A stretch of 64,000 nt of DNA, from positions 434,001 to 498,000 of the forward strand of contig NZ_FRCP01000005.1 of NCBI RefSeq assembly GCF_900142955.1, read 5' to 3'. The translations under genes and the position numbers were made by a program. This DNA is from Anaerosporobacter mobilis DSM 15930. GTDB taxonomy: Bacteria > Bacillota > Clostridia > Lachnospirales > Lachnospiraceae. The notes under the pieces were generated by a model. The model was not told the DNA's origin. It saw nothing but the letters and a program-made list of their open reading frames with translations, and made no database searches. The stretch's first letter is position 1, and each line of letters starts with the position of its first letter. Positions 34,435 to 43,524 of the stretch are shown here, piece after piece.

Positions 34435-34486
34435 AGACAACAATGACTGAATCCTGTTCAATACAGAATTCAGTCATTGTCTTTTT
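34435..34486. terminator. Hairpin terminator
   Basis: CAATGACTGAAT (34441-34452) pairs perfectly with ATTCAGTCATTG (34468-34479), followed by TCTTTTT on the plus strand. On the minus strand it follows the repeat-containing surface-protein gene by about 60 bases and separates it from the beta-helix operon. Confidence 0.85.
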
Positions 34487-34546
34487 ATTACTTAAACTTC
34501 GCACATAAAACTTTATTTAGAGTAGGTAGTTGCGAAGTTTGAGATA

Positions 34547-37006
34547 TTATTTAAGCGTTATATTTTTTAATACAAACTTCACTGCATCATCAATGGAATC
34601 ATCTTCATTTAAGGCACTTATATTAACTGTAATGGCAATATAATAATCTCCTAATGGCATTACTGCATACCCATAAGAAGACGTATAGCCTTCAAATTCG
34701 TAAGTAATTGTTTTGTAATTATATCCATTATAAGATTGTAGATCTGATAATTCTGCATCGTAATTTTCTATATAATACTCGAATTCATCATTAAAGATAT
34801 CTTCTGCACTATCACCCATAAAAACAAAAAAACTAGCATAATAATTTCCATCATTCATATCGGCAAATGCATATGAGTCACTGTTTTCTATCGTAGCTGT
34901 TTTATCGCTACATATTAGTTGAATCTCATTATTATCATAATCTTTAAGTGTAATACTTTCATTATTCGTACTATTATCATCTGTATCTAAATCATTATCA
35001 AAAGGGTCATCATAATCTTCATTAAAGATATCGTCGATATCATTATCATCATAGTAAAGGTCTGGAGATGACGTTGAAACATACAAATCTATGATTGATT
35101 CTATCCAATCTAGGAAATTTCCATTTTCGTTCACTTGTATATCCGTTATGAATTCATCAATGTCTTGTGTGGTCATATCAAAGACATTTGTACAATCCGT
35201 ATCATCAGGAATTGCTATAGTACCGTCAGAATTCACATTCACTTCCGCTGACATATCAAAAGTTAAAATATCACCAATTATAAACTCGATCTTATCCAAG
35301 TTAATTGAATATGATTTTCCTTTTTTAACATTGGATAAACTTCCCTCACTCTTAAGAGTTACAATTGCCTCATCTTCAGCATCACGGATGTCTCCATTAA
35401 TAGATATATTATCCCCATCAAGCTTAGAAGAAAATGATGCTGTTCCCAATGTTTCTCCATTTTCTTTTATTGAGATAGTTAAGTCTGATGCAGTTTCAGT
35501 AATATTATTTTCAATTGACATAGTAACTGTATTTGGGGAGTGGTTTATTTCTACCGTTCCTAATATTTTATGTTTACTAAATTCAAAATCTATGTCAAGT
35601 ATACCTGTTTCCCCTTCTACTTGCATTTCATGGGAACTTAGTAAGGCAACCATTTTGTCTTTATGCACGTAAACGGTAAACACTATGTCATTTTGAAGTA
35701 TTTCATCAAATGTATCAAAATCACTAGTCCCACCATATTCAACAATATCATTAAACAACGTCCTAATATCTTCACTTAAAATAGTTGCTTGATATTCTGT
35801 ACATTTTAATGTCTTACCATTGATTTCTTTCTTAACTTTTCCTTTATCTTTCACAACCATGTTTTTATATATAGCACGATAGTCTTTTTCTATCTTTTTT
35901 AGATCAACCTCACTATTTGATTCTTTATTAAAAATATCAATATCAGAATCATCTTTCATTTTTTCAAGTCCAAAATATTCTCTAAAATCTGATTCATTAA
36001 ATTTCTTAGAAAAATTCTTTATATCAAATGTTAAAGTCTCATCAAAGAATTCTGGAATTGATACTCCAAACATATCTTTTGTTGCGAAATATTTCGTATC
36101 AATTGCAGAGTCTGATAATTTCAGATAAAAGCTCCCGCTTTGTCTTTGTTCTTTTGCATTTACTGTATTCTCAAACGATAATTCTGAACCACTTAGATAA
36201 GTATTAATAATATTCAAAATATCTGAATCAAAATCACCTGATATCTCATTTAATGTTAATTTAAAGCCCGAATATAAATTTTTATTCTTCGAATTTTCTT
36301 TAATTCCTTCAAAATTGATTTTCTTATCAAAAATACCTACATAACTATCATAAGTTTTATTCATTGCCTTAATCATTTTGGCTTTGGGATCGCAAAATAA
36401 TTTGAACATAAAAACAGAAATAATAGCTATCATTGCAATTGCCAGGGCAGAAATTACAGCAATGACTGTTTTATTCTTCTTTTTGTTTTTATTTCCATTC
36501 TGGCCTGCTCCCCCAGTATTCTTAGCATAAAAATCATTAGGTTGTTGATTGTTATAAAGTTGTTGATCGTTATAAGGTTGCTGATTATTATAAGGCTGTT
36601 GATTATTATAAGGTTGCTGATTGTTATAAAACTGTTGATTGTTATAAGGCTGTTGATTGTTAATCGGTTGCTGATTATTATAAGGCTGTTGATTGTTATA
36701 AGGCTGCTGATTATTATAAGGCTGCTGATCGTTATAAGGCTGTTGATTGTTAATCGCTTGCTGATTGTTAATCGGCTGTTGATTGTTAATCGGTTGCTGA
36801 TTGTTATACTCTAATGACTGGTTGAATTCTCTATTATTTGTGTTTATATTAGGTATAAGCTCAGGAACTTGGTTGTTATTATTTTGAATATTTTGATTTA
36901 TCTCTTCTGACGAATATAAATCACCGTTAGGTTTTGGTATATCATTTGATATACTTCCTCCTTCTTCCGGATTTGTGTTACTTGTTTCATTCGGATCTAA
37001 ATTCAT
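34547..37006 (-). CDS. Single-pass surface protein with Asn/Gln hexapeptide repeats
   Basis: An 819-residue protein. Residues about 1-65 are acidic and Asn-rich; residues about 67-156 are 15 tandem copies of a hexapeptide close to YNNQQP, then a basic stop-transfer stretch (NKNKKKNKT) and one hydrophobic helix (VIAVISALAIAMIAIISVFMF, about 180-202). The remaining about 600 residues are predicted extracellular and rich in Asp and Ser, with lipoprotein-like beta segments (two related units around TNETITLTISIKE-type text) and an acidic Asp/Asn linker near residue 675. No enzymatic motif is seen. It may be a DUF6583-type protein, which I cannot confirm. It is probably monocistronic. Confidence 0.7.
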   Translation of the reverse strand: MNLDPNETSNTNPEEGGSISNDIPKPNGDLYSSEEINQNIQNNNNQVPELIPNINTNNREFNQSLEYNNQQPINNQQPINNQQAINNQQPYNDQQPYNNQQPYNNQQPYNNQQPINNQQPYNNQQFYNNQQPYNNQQPYNNQQPYNDQQLYNNQQPNDFYAKNTGGAGQNGNKNKKKNKTVIAVISALAIAMIAIISVFMFKLFCDPKAKMIKAMNKTYDSYVGIFDKKINFEGIKENSKNKNLYSGFKLTLNEISGDFDSDILNIINTYLSGSELSFENTVNAKEQRQSGSFYLKLSDSAIDTKYFATKDMFGVSIPEFFDETLTFDIKNFSKKFNESDFREYFGLEKMKDDSDIDIFNKESNSEVDLKKIEKDYRAIYKNMVVKDKGKVKKEINGKTLKCTEYQATILSEDIRTLFNDIVEYGGTSDFDTFDEILQNDIVFTVYVHKDKMVALLSSHEMQVEGETGILDIDFEFSKHKILGTVEINHSPNTVTMSIENNITETASDLTISIKENGETLGTASFSSKLDGDNISINGDIRDAEDEAIVTLKSEGSLSNVKKGKSYSINLDKIEFIIGDILTFDMSAEVNVNSDGTIAIPDDTDCTNVFDMTTQDIDEFITDIQVNENGNFLDWIESIIDLYVSTSSPDLYYDDNDIDDIFNEDYDDPFDNDLDTDDNSTNNESITLKDYDNNEIQLICSDKTATIENSDSYAFADMNDGNYYASFFVFMGDSAEDIFNDEFEYYIENYDAELSDLQSYNGYNYKTITYEFEGYTSSYGYAVMPLGDYYIAITVNISALNEDDSIDDAVKFVLKNITLK
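36539..36808 (-). repeat. 18-bp coding minisatellite, 15 units
   Basis: Fifteen in-frame 18-base units encode YNNQQP and variants (INNQQP, INNQQA, YNDQQP, YNNQQF, YNDQQL). Units differ by a few bases, so the array is old enough to have diverged but is still in frame. Copy-number change by slippage would shorten or lengthen the cytoplasmic N-terminal tail without shifting frame. Confidence 0.95.
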
Positions 37007-37231
37007 ACTATTCTTCCCCCTATAATATAATTTAAAATTGACTTACCATTTAAGTAATAAAAAGATACTCGAATAAAACAATATGTTTTACCTAGAAATG
37101 GTATTCCAAAATTTTTGTCGTATTAAAGTATTTTACATCATTTTATCAATTTTGTATATATATTCCTTAGTTGTTCATGCAATTGGTTAATTGAGGGAGA
37201 CTAAATATAAACTCAGTTTATCTATTATTAA

Positions 37232-39595
37232 TTATTCTTGAATTAACATTTTACAAGACACTCTCTTAATCTTTCTTGATAATAACCAGGAATAAACGAA
37301 TGTACAAGAGCAAATCCACAAACAAGGAATCAATATATTCTGTACAGTATACTTTGTATTAAAATGTGTAATTCCTATATTATAAAGCATATTATTCATT
37401 AAAACGTCATTGGTTAAGACATTTAGTATCGTTCCAAGAACAGTTCCAATTAGAACAACCGTAACAAATCGAAAGCTAAATTGGAATCGCAAACTTCCTG
37501 TGGTAAATCCGACTGATTTGTAAATTCCCAAATCTACTTTCTCTCGTAAGAATGCTTTCCTGCATATCATTCCAATTACAATTGCGATAAAGAATAAGCT
37601 TATTAGATAGATTACCATTGTAACTCCCATGATAACCATACGAATGGTTTCATTTGTAGAATCATTTTCTTTCTGATTATTGGAAACTCGTATTTCGTTT
37701 TCATATTCTCTTAAATTCGTCTCTAATGTAGTTACAATGCTTTCCACTTTTGAGTCATCAGTTACACAAAAACTCACATCCATAATATTGAACTCTGGAT
37801 TCATTTTATGGACACCTTCTAACAATATTGTAAAGTTTCGTCCTAAATCGTTCATGTTCTTACAGATTCCAACGATCAAAAATTCCTCTTGTACACCACT
37901 ATTATCAATGATTACCGTATCACCAATATCCTTACCTAATTCATCTTTCATAACTTCGGTAATTGCTATTTCATTATTATATTCCGGATTTTTTCCTTCT
38001 AGAGCAGGCTGCAACACACCATCGGTATGGTCAATCACTCTGCCAAGAAATTGTGTTCCATCTACCATAAAATATGCATTATTCGTTGAGTACTCCTTCG
38101 TAATACTAGTTTCCTCTTCTATTGTTGTTCGTATATTCGCCAGCAATGGTCGCAACTCATCTGATGTAATTCGCACTGTTATATGTGATTCTATCGTACC
38201 AACCATAGAGTACAGATTTTCTTCTTTGGTTAATTGATTCATAGAAGTCGCCATAATTGTAAATGTTGTCAATAGAATAATGATAAACAATGTGCTTATA
38301 TATTCCTTGGTATTAGAAACTAGAGCTTTAATGACTAGTTTCATACTAAGTGGTAAATGTTTCATCTTATCCACATAAAAATCCATTTTCCCTTTAAAAT
38401 AAACAGGTTCATGGCCAAGAGAAAATGCCTGTACTGGCGATATCTTTGCAATTTTTTTTGTCTTAATAAATGTAAAAAGTGCTATGAATAAAAACAAAGC
38501 AATTACTGCTAACAGGCTTAAGCCTAATTCAAGTTTACCCTTCCAAATCAATCCTGTTAACGAAACAAACTCTTTTCCCAGTAGATTCGTCGCAAAAACA
38601 CTTCCAAGCAATCCAAGCAGAGTTCCTACAATACCCGCTACTAAATATTGAAGAACTAGACTCAAACGAATTAAACCATTCGTAAAACCTTGTGATTTCA
38701 AGATTCCAAAACTAAGGTACTCCATCTCAATACTACTGCTGACATTATGACTAATTACAATTAACACTACGATTAATAGTAAAAATGCAAAGCAAGATAT
38801 GATTGCACTAAGAATATTATCCATCATTAAGGTAAAGCTCTTAGCTTCAGATTTTGTCATAGAAGTAACACAGCCATTCTGTACTCCTGTTTGTTTATTA
38901 ATCTTATCAAGTGTCTTACTTTCCTTGTAGTTAGCTTGATTCTTGATTTCGTCCTTAATAAATACGTGAATAGTCTCCATATTAACGCAAATTTCTTCCG
39001 TATTTTCTCTTAGGCGATTAAGATCTTCTTGATTAATTAGTACATTTTTATAACCAATCATCTCCGCTCCAATAAACGGCTCCTCGAAAAACCTCGTTAT
39101 TGTAACACTCTCTTCTCCATAACCAGTATCAACACTAATTGTATCACCTATTTTGCAACCTAATTTCTTCTCCATAGCCTTAGGGAGATAGATTTCTCCT
39201 TGTCTTGGGACCAAATTGCTTCCTTTATCATCAAAGAATTGATACATCTGTCTATCTGGTTCATAGGCAAAGAAAAACACCATACTCCGATATTCTCTTA
39301 GTTTCGTTGAAACTCTTCTACTACTAATACACGGTATTTGTATAACTTTCTCAACTTCATTCATAGAAGTAATCTCCTTTATCATGTCATTATCAACTTC
39401 ATCTGAATTATATATATATACAATATCCCCTGTATTTGTCATCGATATAGCATTATCATATTGACTATCTAAACATACAGTCACACTAATAATCGTGGCT
39501 AGCATACATGTAATGATAGCTACTAAGATAGCGATTCCTATAAAGCTTTCTTTCTTTGATTTAATATTTGCTTTAATTAACTTCAAAATCGCCAT
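37232..39595 (-). CDS. FtsX-type ABC transporter permease
   Basis: A 787-residue membrane protein of the MacB/FtsX permease class. The layout is one N-terminal helix (SFIGIAILVAIITCMLATIISV), an extracellular domain of about 200 residues, three helices (residues about 260-385), a second extracellular domain, and three C-terminal helices (residues about 660-775) ending in cytoplasmic basic residues. The two FtsX modules are typical of BceB-like or lipoprotein-type exporters and mechanotransmitters. Its stop-to-start spacing with the ATPase gene upstream is one base, so they form one transcription unit, ATPase, permease, downstream of the YfjL-like gene. Confidence 0.9.
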   Translation of the reverse strand: MAILKLIKANIKSKKESFIGIAILVAIITCMLATIISVTVCLDSQYDNAISMTNTGDIVYIYNSDEVDNDMIKEITSMNEVEKVIQIPCISSRRVSTKLREYRSMVFFFAYEPDRQMYQFFDDKGSNLVPRQGEIYLPKAMEKKLGCKIGDTISVDTGYGEESVTITRFFEEPFIGAEMIGYKNVLINQEDLNRLRENTEEICVNMETIHVFIKDEIKNQANYKESKTLDKINKQTGVQNGCVTSMTKSEAKSFTLMMDNILSAIISCFAFLLLIVVLIVISHNVSSSIEMEYLSFGILKSQGFTNGLIRLSLVLQYLVAGIVGTLLGLLGSVFATNLLGKEFVSLTGLIWKGKLELGLSLLAVIALFLFIALFTFIKTKKIAKISPVQAFSLGHEPVYFKGKMDFYVDKMKHLPLSMKLVIKALVSNTKEYISTLFIIILLTTFTIMATSMNQLTKEENLYSMVGTIESHITVRITSDELRPLLANIRTTIEEETSITKEYSTNNAYFMVDGTQFLGRVIDHTDGVLQPALEGKNPEYNNEIAITEVMKDELGKDIGDTVIIDNSGVQEEFLIVGICKNMNDLGRNFTILLEGVHKMNPEFNIMDVSFCVTDDSKVESIVTTLETNLREYENEIRVSNNQKENDSTNETIRMVIMGVTMVIYLISLFFIAIVIGMICRKAFLREKVDLGIYKSVGFTTGSLRFQFSFRFVTVVLIGTVLGTILNVLTNDVLMNNMLYNIGITHFNTKYTVQNILIPCLWICSCTFVYSWLLSRKIKRVSCKMLIQE

Positions 39596-39596
39596 T

Positions 39597-40358
39597 TTAC
39601 CACCCCCTACTTGTTAGGAATGATACAATCATAGTCTCTTTGGACTTTTTGTTTTCTTCACTATAGGGAGGCATCTCCATCTCACCAACAATTTTACCAT
39701 CTTCTAGATACAATAACCTAGTTGCTCGTATAGCTGCCTTCACATCATGGGTAACCATTAAGATACTTTGACCTTGTTGATTAAAACTTGATAATAAATC
39801 AAGTACATCATTCCCCGCAGCTTTGTTAAGTGCCCCCGTTGGTTCATCTGCAAAAAGTAACGAAGGATTACTAATAAGAGCTCTTGCTATACAAGCTCTT
39901 TGTTGCTGACCCCCAGATGTCTGAGAAGGTAATCTTCGTTTGAATTCTTCTACTCCAACCTGTTCTAATAATTCGTCCGTCTTTTCATTCACTTCCTTAT
40001 TCGTAAACTCTTTCACTAAATAACCTGGCACTGCAACATTCTCAAAAAGTGATAGGTTCGATACAAGGTGAATCTGTTGAAATACGAATCCAAAATCTTT
40101 TCTTCTTAGATAGGACAATCCTTTTTCTTTCTTCTTTGTTATGTCTTCATTCTTATACCACACTTCACCTGAAGTCACTTTATCCATACCACTTAATGTA
40201 TAGAGAAGAGTTGACTTACCAGAACCTGAACTTCCCATAATAACAGTAAAATCTCCTACATAGATATCTAAATCAATATGATTTAGTACATGATTTTGCA
40301 TACCATTGTTCGCGTAACTCTTACATAAATCTTTGGCTTGAATAATCGCTTCTTTCAT
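39597..40358 (-). CDS. ABC transporter ATPase (MacB/LolD/BceA type)
   Basis: A 253-residue ATPase: Walker A GSSGSGKSTLL, Q-loop FVFQQIHLV, signature TSGGQQQRACIARA (usual Leu replaced by Thr), Walker B LLFADEPTGALN and H-loop VTHDVKAAI. The ADEPTGALN motif is characteristic of the MacB/LolD/BceA group, which partner FtsX-type permeases such as the one encoded downstream. These transporters drive antimicrobial-peptide resistance or lipoprotein and envelope processes. It lies 28 bases after the YfjL-like gene and one base before the permease gene. Confidence 0.92.
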   Translation of the reverse strand: MKEAIIQAKDLCKSYANNGMQNHVLNHIDLDIYVGDFTVIMGSSGSGKSTLLYTLSGMDKVTSGEVWYKNEDITKKKEKGLSYLRRKDFGFVFQQIHLVSNLSLFENVAVPGYLVKEFTNKEVNEKTDELLEQVGVEEFKRRLPSQTSGGQQQRACIARALISNPSLLFADEPTGALNKAAGNDVLDLLSSFNQQGQSILMVTHDVKAAIRATRLLYLEDGKIVGEMEMPPYSEENKKSKETMIVSFLTSRGW

Positions 40359-40386
40359 CTCTTTTCATCTCTCACTCTCATATATA

Positions 40387-41154
40387 CTATTCTAAAGAAT
40401 TCTTTAACTCATAATCTTCCATCACCTTTGGAAGGTTTTTCTCAGACATTAACTCTTTAGGGAAGTCATTTACTACTAACGAATTCACCCATGATACCCC
40501 TTCCTCCTCATTCTTTGGTTTATCTGATAGGGGTATTAGTCGAACACTATAAGTATCAATTGGTATATTGTGATTTTCTAGAACCTTTTCAATCGCTTTT
40601 GCAACTTCTGCAATCTTTGCATACGAAACTTCTTCTGTAAATACAACTATATACGTTTCTAGCGGAAGAGGCGGACTAGAGATATCTAACTTCATATCCC
40701 TACGAAGCTTTAATAAATCTTGATTACTTTTACTAGTCTCAATAAATTGAATAAATACCTTATCAAATACATAATCAAGTTCACCACGAATTAATTGGTT
40801 AGCTTTTTCATCAATCTCCATGTTTAACCGATTCCATGTATTGAAGTTATTAGTAACCCTATGCTCATAATCGTCATAATCAATATTTCCCAAACCATCT
40901 ATATAGATTGTAAAACTGGTATCTTCACTTGTTTTTGATTGTACATTTACTCCATACGTCTTAAACTTAAAATTATAATATACCTCTTTTATCTCTAGAT
41001 CCAAATCACTATACTTGGCTTCTATATAATCTCCCGCTGCTCTTTTGGCTAAGAATTTGGATATCGGATTACCTGTGATACTATTTATTGCCGATACAAT
41101 AAACAGCAAAATTAAACCAACACTTATAATTATGAAACACTTCCTTAAACTCAT
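40387..41154 (-). CDS. YfjL-like membrane-anchored protein
   Basis: A 255-residue protein: residues 7-27 are one hydrophobic helix (FIIISVGLILLFIVSAI), followed by an extracellular domain containing KRAAGDYIEAKYSDLDLEI and a repeating beta unit (FYIDGLGNIDYDDYEHRV). This resembles the Bacillus YfjL-type proteins, an assignment from memory. It is first in the operon with the ABC ATPase and permease. An AAGGAGG site lies twelve bases before ATG 41154. Three direct repeats at 41203-41235 lie upstream, consistent with control by the two-component system encoded next to it. Confidence 0.6.
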   Translation of the reverse strand: MSLRKCFIIISVGLILLFIVSAINSITGNPISKFLAKRAAGDYIEAKYSDLDLEIKEVYYNFKFKTYGVNVQSKTSEDTSFTIYIDGLGNIDYDDYEHRVTNNFNTWNRLNMEIDEKANQLIRGELDYVFDKVFIQFIETSKSNQDLLKLRRDMKLDISSPPLPLETYIVVFTEEVSYAKIAEVAKAIEKVLENHNIPIDTYSVRLIPLSDKPKNEEEGVSWVNSLVVNDFPKELMSEKNLPKVMEDYELKNSLE

Positions 41155-41202
41155 CTTAACGCCATTCCTCCTTCAATCATTTTTACATAATCTATCCTAA
41201 CA

Positions 41203-41235
41203 AAGAAGTTATTAAGAAGTCTTTAAGAAAGAAAC
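41203..41235. promoter_or_regulatory. Three AAGAA direct repeats at 11-bp spacing, candidate response-regulator boxes
   Basis: AAGAAGTTATT, AAGAAGTCTTT and AAGAAAGAAAC follow one another at 41203, 41214 and 41225, exactly one DNA turn apart. This is the usual form of OmpR-family binding sites. They lie 49-81 bases upstream of the start of the YfjL-like/ABC operon on the minus strand. Confidence 0.6.
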
Positions 41236-41410
41236 AGAATATATAATTAATAATACTTGCAATCTGGTAGTTAAATTTAAAAAAGTTACATAACGTTCAC
41301 ATAAACTTCATTTTCCTTCCATAATTACTACACATTTGAATGGTATTCTAAATACATCAAATAAAACAACTACCTTTTAATATAGATAAAATTTTCATAA
41401 CCCTCCCCCC

Positions 41411-41447
41411 TAATAAGGCTGTCGTAAATCGTACGACAGCCTTATTA
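41411..41447. terminator. Strong hairpin after histidine kinase gene
   Basis: Perfect 16-bp stem (41411-41426 with 41432-41447) and a five-base loop, directly after the kinase stop. On the minus strand it is followed not by a U-tract but by GGGGGGAGGG, so it may act as an RNA-stability or regulatory structure rather than a simple terminator. Confidence 0.7.
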
Positions 41448-41450
41448 ATG

Positions 41451-42644
41451 TTATTGAACGGGAAAAGTTAACTTCACTCCTAAACCCTCTCTTTTGTTTT
41501 CTAATTGAATGGTTCCATTCATCTCCTCAACAAGGTACTTAACAATATAGAGTCCTAAGCCTGCCCCTTGTTTATCAAATGCATTCTGCCCACGATAAAA
41601 TTTTTCAAAGATGAACGGCATGTCCCCATCCGGAATTCCTGGTCCTTGATCTTGTATGTATATTTGTAGACTGTGGTTTTGTTCTAAGCTTACTAATACC
41701 TCAACTGTCCCGTCACCAGCATATTTGCACGCGTTAGTAATAAGATTCTCTAATATTTGTTCGAAACGACGTCGATCCACTTCAATCATCACATTTGGTA
41801 CTTTTGAACACAATCGTATTCTAGAATTATCCCCTGCAATTGCTGTAAGCATCTCAGGAAGTTCTTCATCAATTTTGCAAGAATTCATCTGAATCTCTAA
41901 TCTTTGCAAATCTGATATAGAATGAAGGAATAAATCATTGGTTAACTTTGTTACCTCATCACATTTGCGCATAATTGTTGAATAATAACGTTCCCTTCGG
42001 TCTTGATTCGTATCCATATTCGCTTGCAATGCTTCTGTATAGGCGCGTATTGAGGCTATCGGGGTCTTAATATCATGAGAAATTGTAGCAATAACCGTCT
42101 TATTATTCTCGATTGCTAACTCCTGAGCCTTCCTTGATGCCTTTACTTCGCACCGCATACTATCGAATGCCCAAGTAAATGCCCCAAAAAGATTTTTACG
42201 TTCATATTGCACTGGAGTATCAAAATCACCTCTAGAAACAGATGTCGCGAAATCTGTTAGTCGATCAAATGGCTTAATTACCACATGATAGATGTAACCA
42301 AACAAAAGTAATACATTACTAATGAAAATAATATATATTAAAGCCCCTAGATAGAACAATTGCTTTTTATGTTGTTCCAATCCACTCTCTGATTTTTGTC
42401 CACGCATACTATCTTGCAAATCACGAATAGTTTCTTGTATTATGATATAATCGGTTTCCGTAATCTCCTTGTTTTCTCCCATTATCGACTTTTCAAGTAA
42501 TTTCTCTACTTCATTAAGTTTAACAATCCATTCCCTCTGTGACGATACTTCCTTAATTGTGAGTACTTTATAAAGGCATATCCCCGTTATACACGTAATA
42601 ATTGCAATGCATATCACGATAATCTGAATTAACCTCTTTTTCAT
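41451..42644 (-). CDS. Sensor histidine kinase
   Basis: A 397-residue membrane kinase. Helix 1 at about 7-27, an extracellular loop of about 65 residues, helix 2 at about 100-122 (LGALIYIIFISNVLLLFGYI), then a HAMP domain. HisKA: ATISHDIKTPIASIRAYTEAL (H about 192). HATPase: ENLITNACKYAG (N box), DQGPGIP (G1), FEKFYRGQ (F box), GAGLGLYIVKYLVEE (G2). It overlaps the response regulator gene by four bases and so is coupled to it. The small sensor domain fits an intramembrane- or envelope-stress-type kinase adjacent to an ABC exporter. Confidence 0.93.
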   Translation of the reverse strand: MKKRLIQIIVICIAIITCITGICLYKVLTIKEVSSQREWIVKLNEVEKLLEKSIMGENKEITETDYIIIQETIRDLQDSMRGQKSESGLEQHKKQLFYLGALIYIIFISNVLLLFGYIYHVVIKPFDRLTDFATSVSRGDFDTPVQYERKNLFGAFTWAFDSMRCEVKASRKAQELAIENNKTVIATISHDIKTPIASIRAYTEALQANMDTNQDRRERYYSTIMRKCDEVTKLTNDLFLHSISDLQRLEIQMNSCKIDEELPEMLTAIAGDNSRIRLCSKVPNVMIEVDRRRFEQILENLITNACKYAGDGTVEVLVSLEQNHSLQIYIQDQGPGIPDGDMPFIFEKFYRGQNAFDKQGAGLGLYIVKYLVEEMNGTIQLENKREGLGVKLTFPVQ

Positions 42645-43330
42645 TCTCCCACCTCAAATCGATAACCAACACCCCATACGGTCTGTATAAATACCGGTTT
42701 TGAAGGATTCTCTTCTAGTTTTTCACGCAACCATCTTATATGTACTGCTACCGTACTAACCTCCACCATATTGAATATCCCCCACACATCTGCAAGTATT
42801 GTCTCTTTCTTTAATATAATATTCTTATGGTCGATTAGATATCTTAATAAATCATACTCCTTTAATGCTAAGGGCACTACAATTCCACCACGTGTTACTG
42901 TCCTAGTTGCTTCATCTACGATCACTTCTCCGAATGTTATCTTCTTTGCTCCCGTATCAAAACCATAGGTACGACGCATTGTCGCATTGATCCTTGATAA
43001 TAGCTCTTGCAAAGAATACGGCTTTGGTAAGTAATCATCGCCTCCAATATCAAGACCTTTAATTCGATCTGTTTCACTTGTTCTTGCACTTATGAATATA
43101 ATTGGGACTGTAGAATGTACCCTAAGTTCCTTACAGAATTCAAATCCTACTCCATCTGGAAGGTTGATATCGAGTATAATCAATTTAACTTGGTTCTGAT
43201 CTAAAACAACATAGGATTCTTCTATTGAACAGGTATGTATCACCTGATAACCATGGTCTTCTAATAAATCGCAAGTAATCATGGCTAAGTCACAATCATC
43301 ATCGACGATTAATATATCAATATTCTTCAT
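42641..43330 (-). CDS. OmpR-family response regulator
   Basis: A 229-residue regulator. The receiver domain has the acidic pair IVDDDCD, phosphoacceptor Asp in LIILDINLPDG (about residue 52), ISARTS and the conserved Lys in LPKPYS; the C-terminal winged helix spans about 125-229 (LKEYDLLRYLIDH, VSTVAVHIRWLREKL, VWGVGYRFE). ATG 43330 is preferred; another ATG four codons earlier sits too close to the GAGGAG ribosome-binding site. Direct repeats at 41203-41235 upstream of the adjacent operon are candidate binding sites. Kinase and regulator are translationally coupled. Confidence 0.93.
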   Translation of the reverse strand: MKNIDILIVDDDCDLAMITCDLLEDHGYQVIHTCSIEESYVVLDQNQVKLIILDINLPDGVGFEFCKELRVHSTVPIIFISARTSETDRIKGLDIGGDDYLPKPYSLQELLSRINATMRRTYGFDTGAKKITFGEVIVDEATRTVTRGGIVVPLALKEYDLLRYLIDHKNIILKKETILADVWGIFNMVEVSTVAVHIRWLREKLEENPSKPVFIQTVWGVGYRFEVGE

Positions 43331-43524
43331 AATAACAAACATACTCCTCTCTTTCGTCTGGATACTGTGTGTTGCACATATATTCAGTTTTAATAAACGG
43401 TAAGAGGCCTAAAGTACCCCCTTATTAATATTTTTATATTCAGTATATCAGATTATAATAATATTGGATATATCTGTTAACCACATTGTAAAAAGTAGAT
43501 CGATTGAAAAACACATGTTACAAA

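Noticed and set aside
35091..35672. 193-codon plus-strand open frame
   Set aside because: Antisense to the large surface-protein gene; no ribosome-binding site and serine-rich shadow composition.
36539..36808. Array of 18-bp units resembling a CRISPR array
   Set aside because: Repeats are contiguous with no spacers, are in frame with the surface-protein gene and encode YNNQQP; no cas genes are present.
37680..38237. 185-codon plus-strand open frame
   Set aside because: Antisense to the FtsX-type permease gene; no start signal and no motif.
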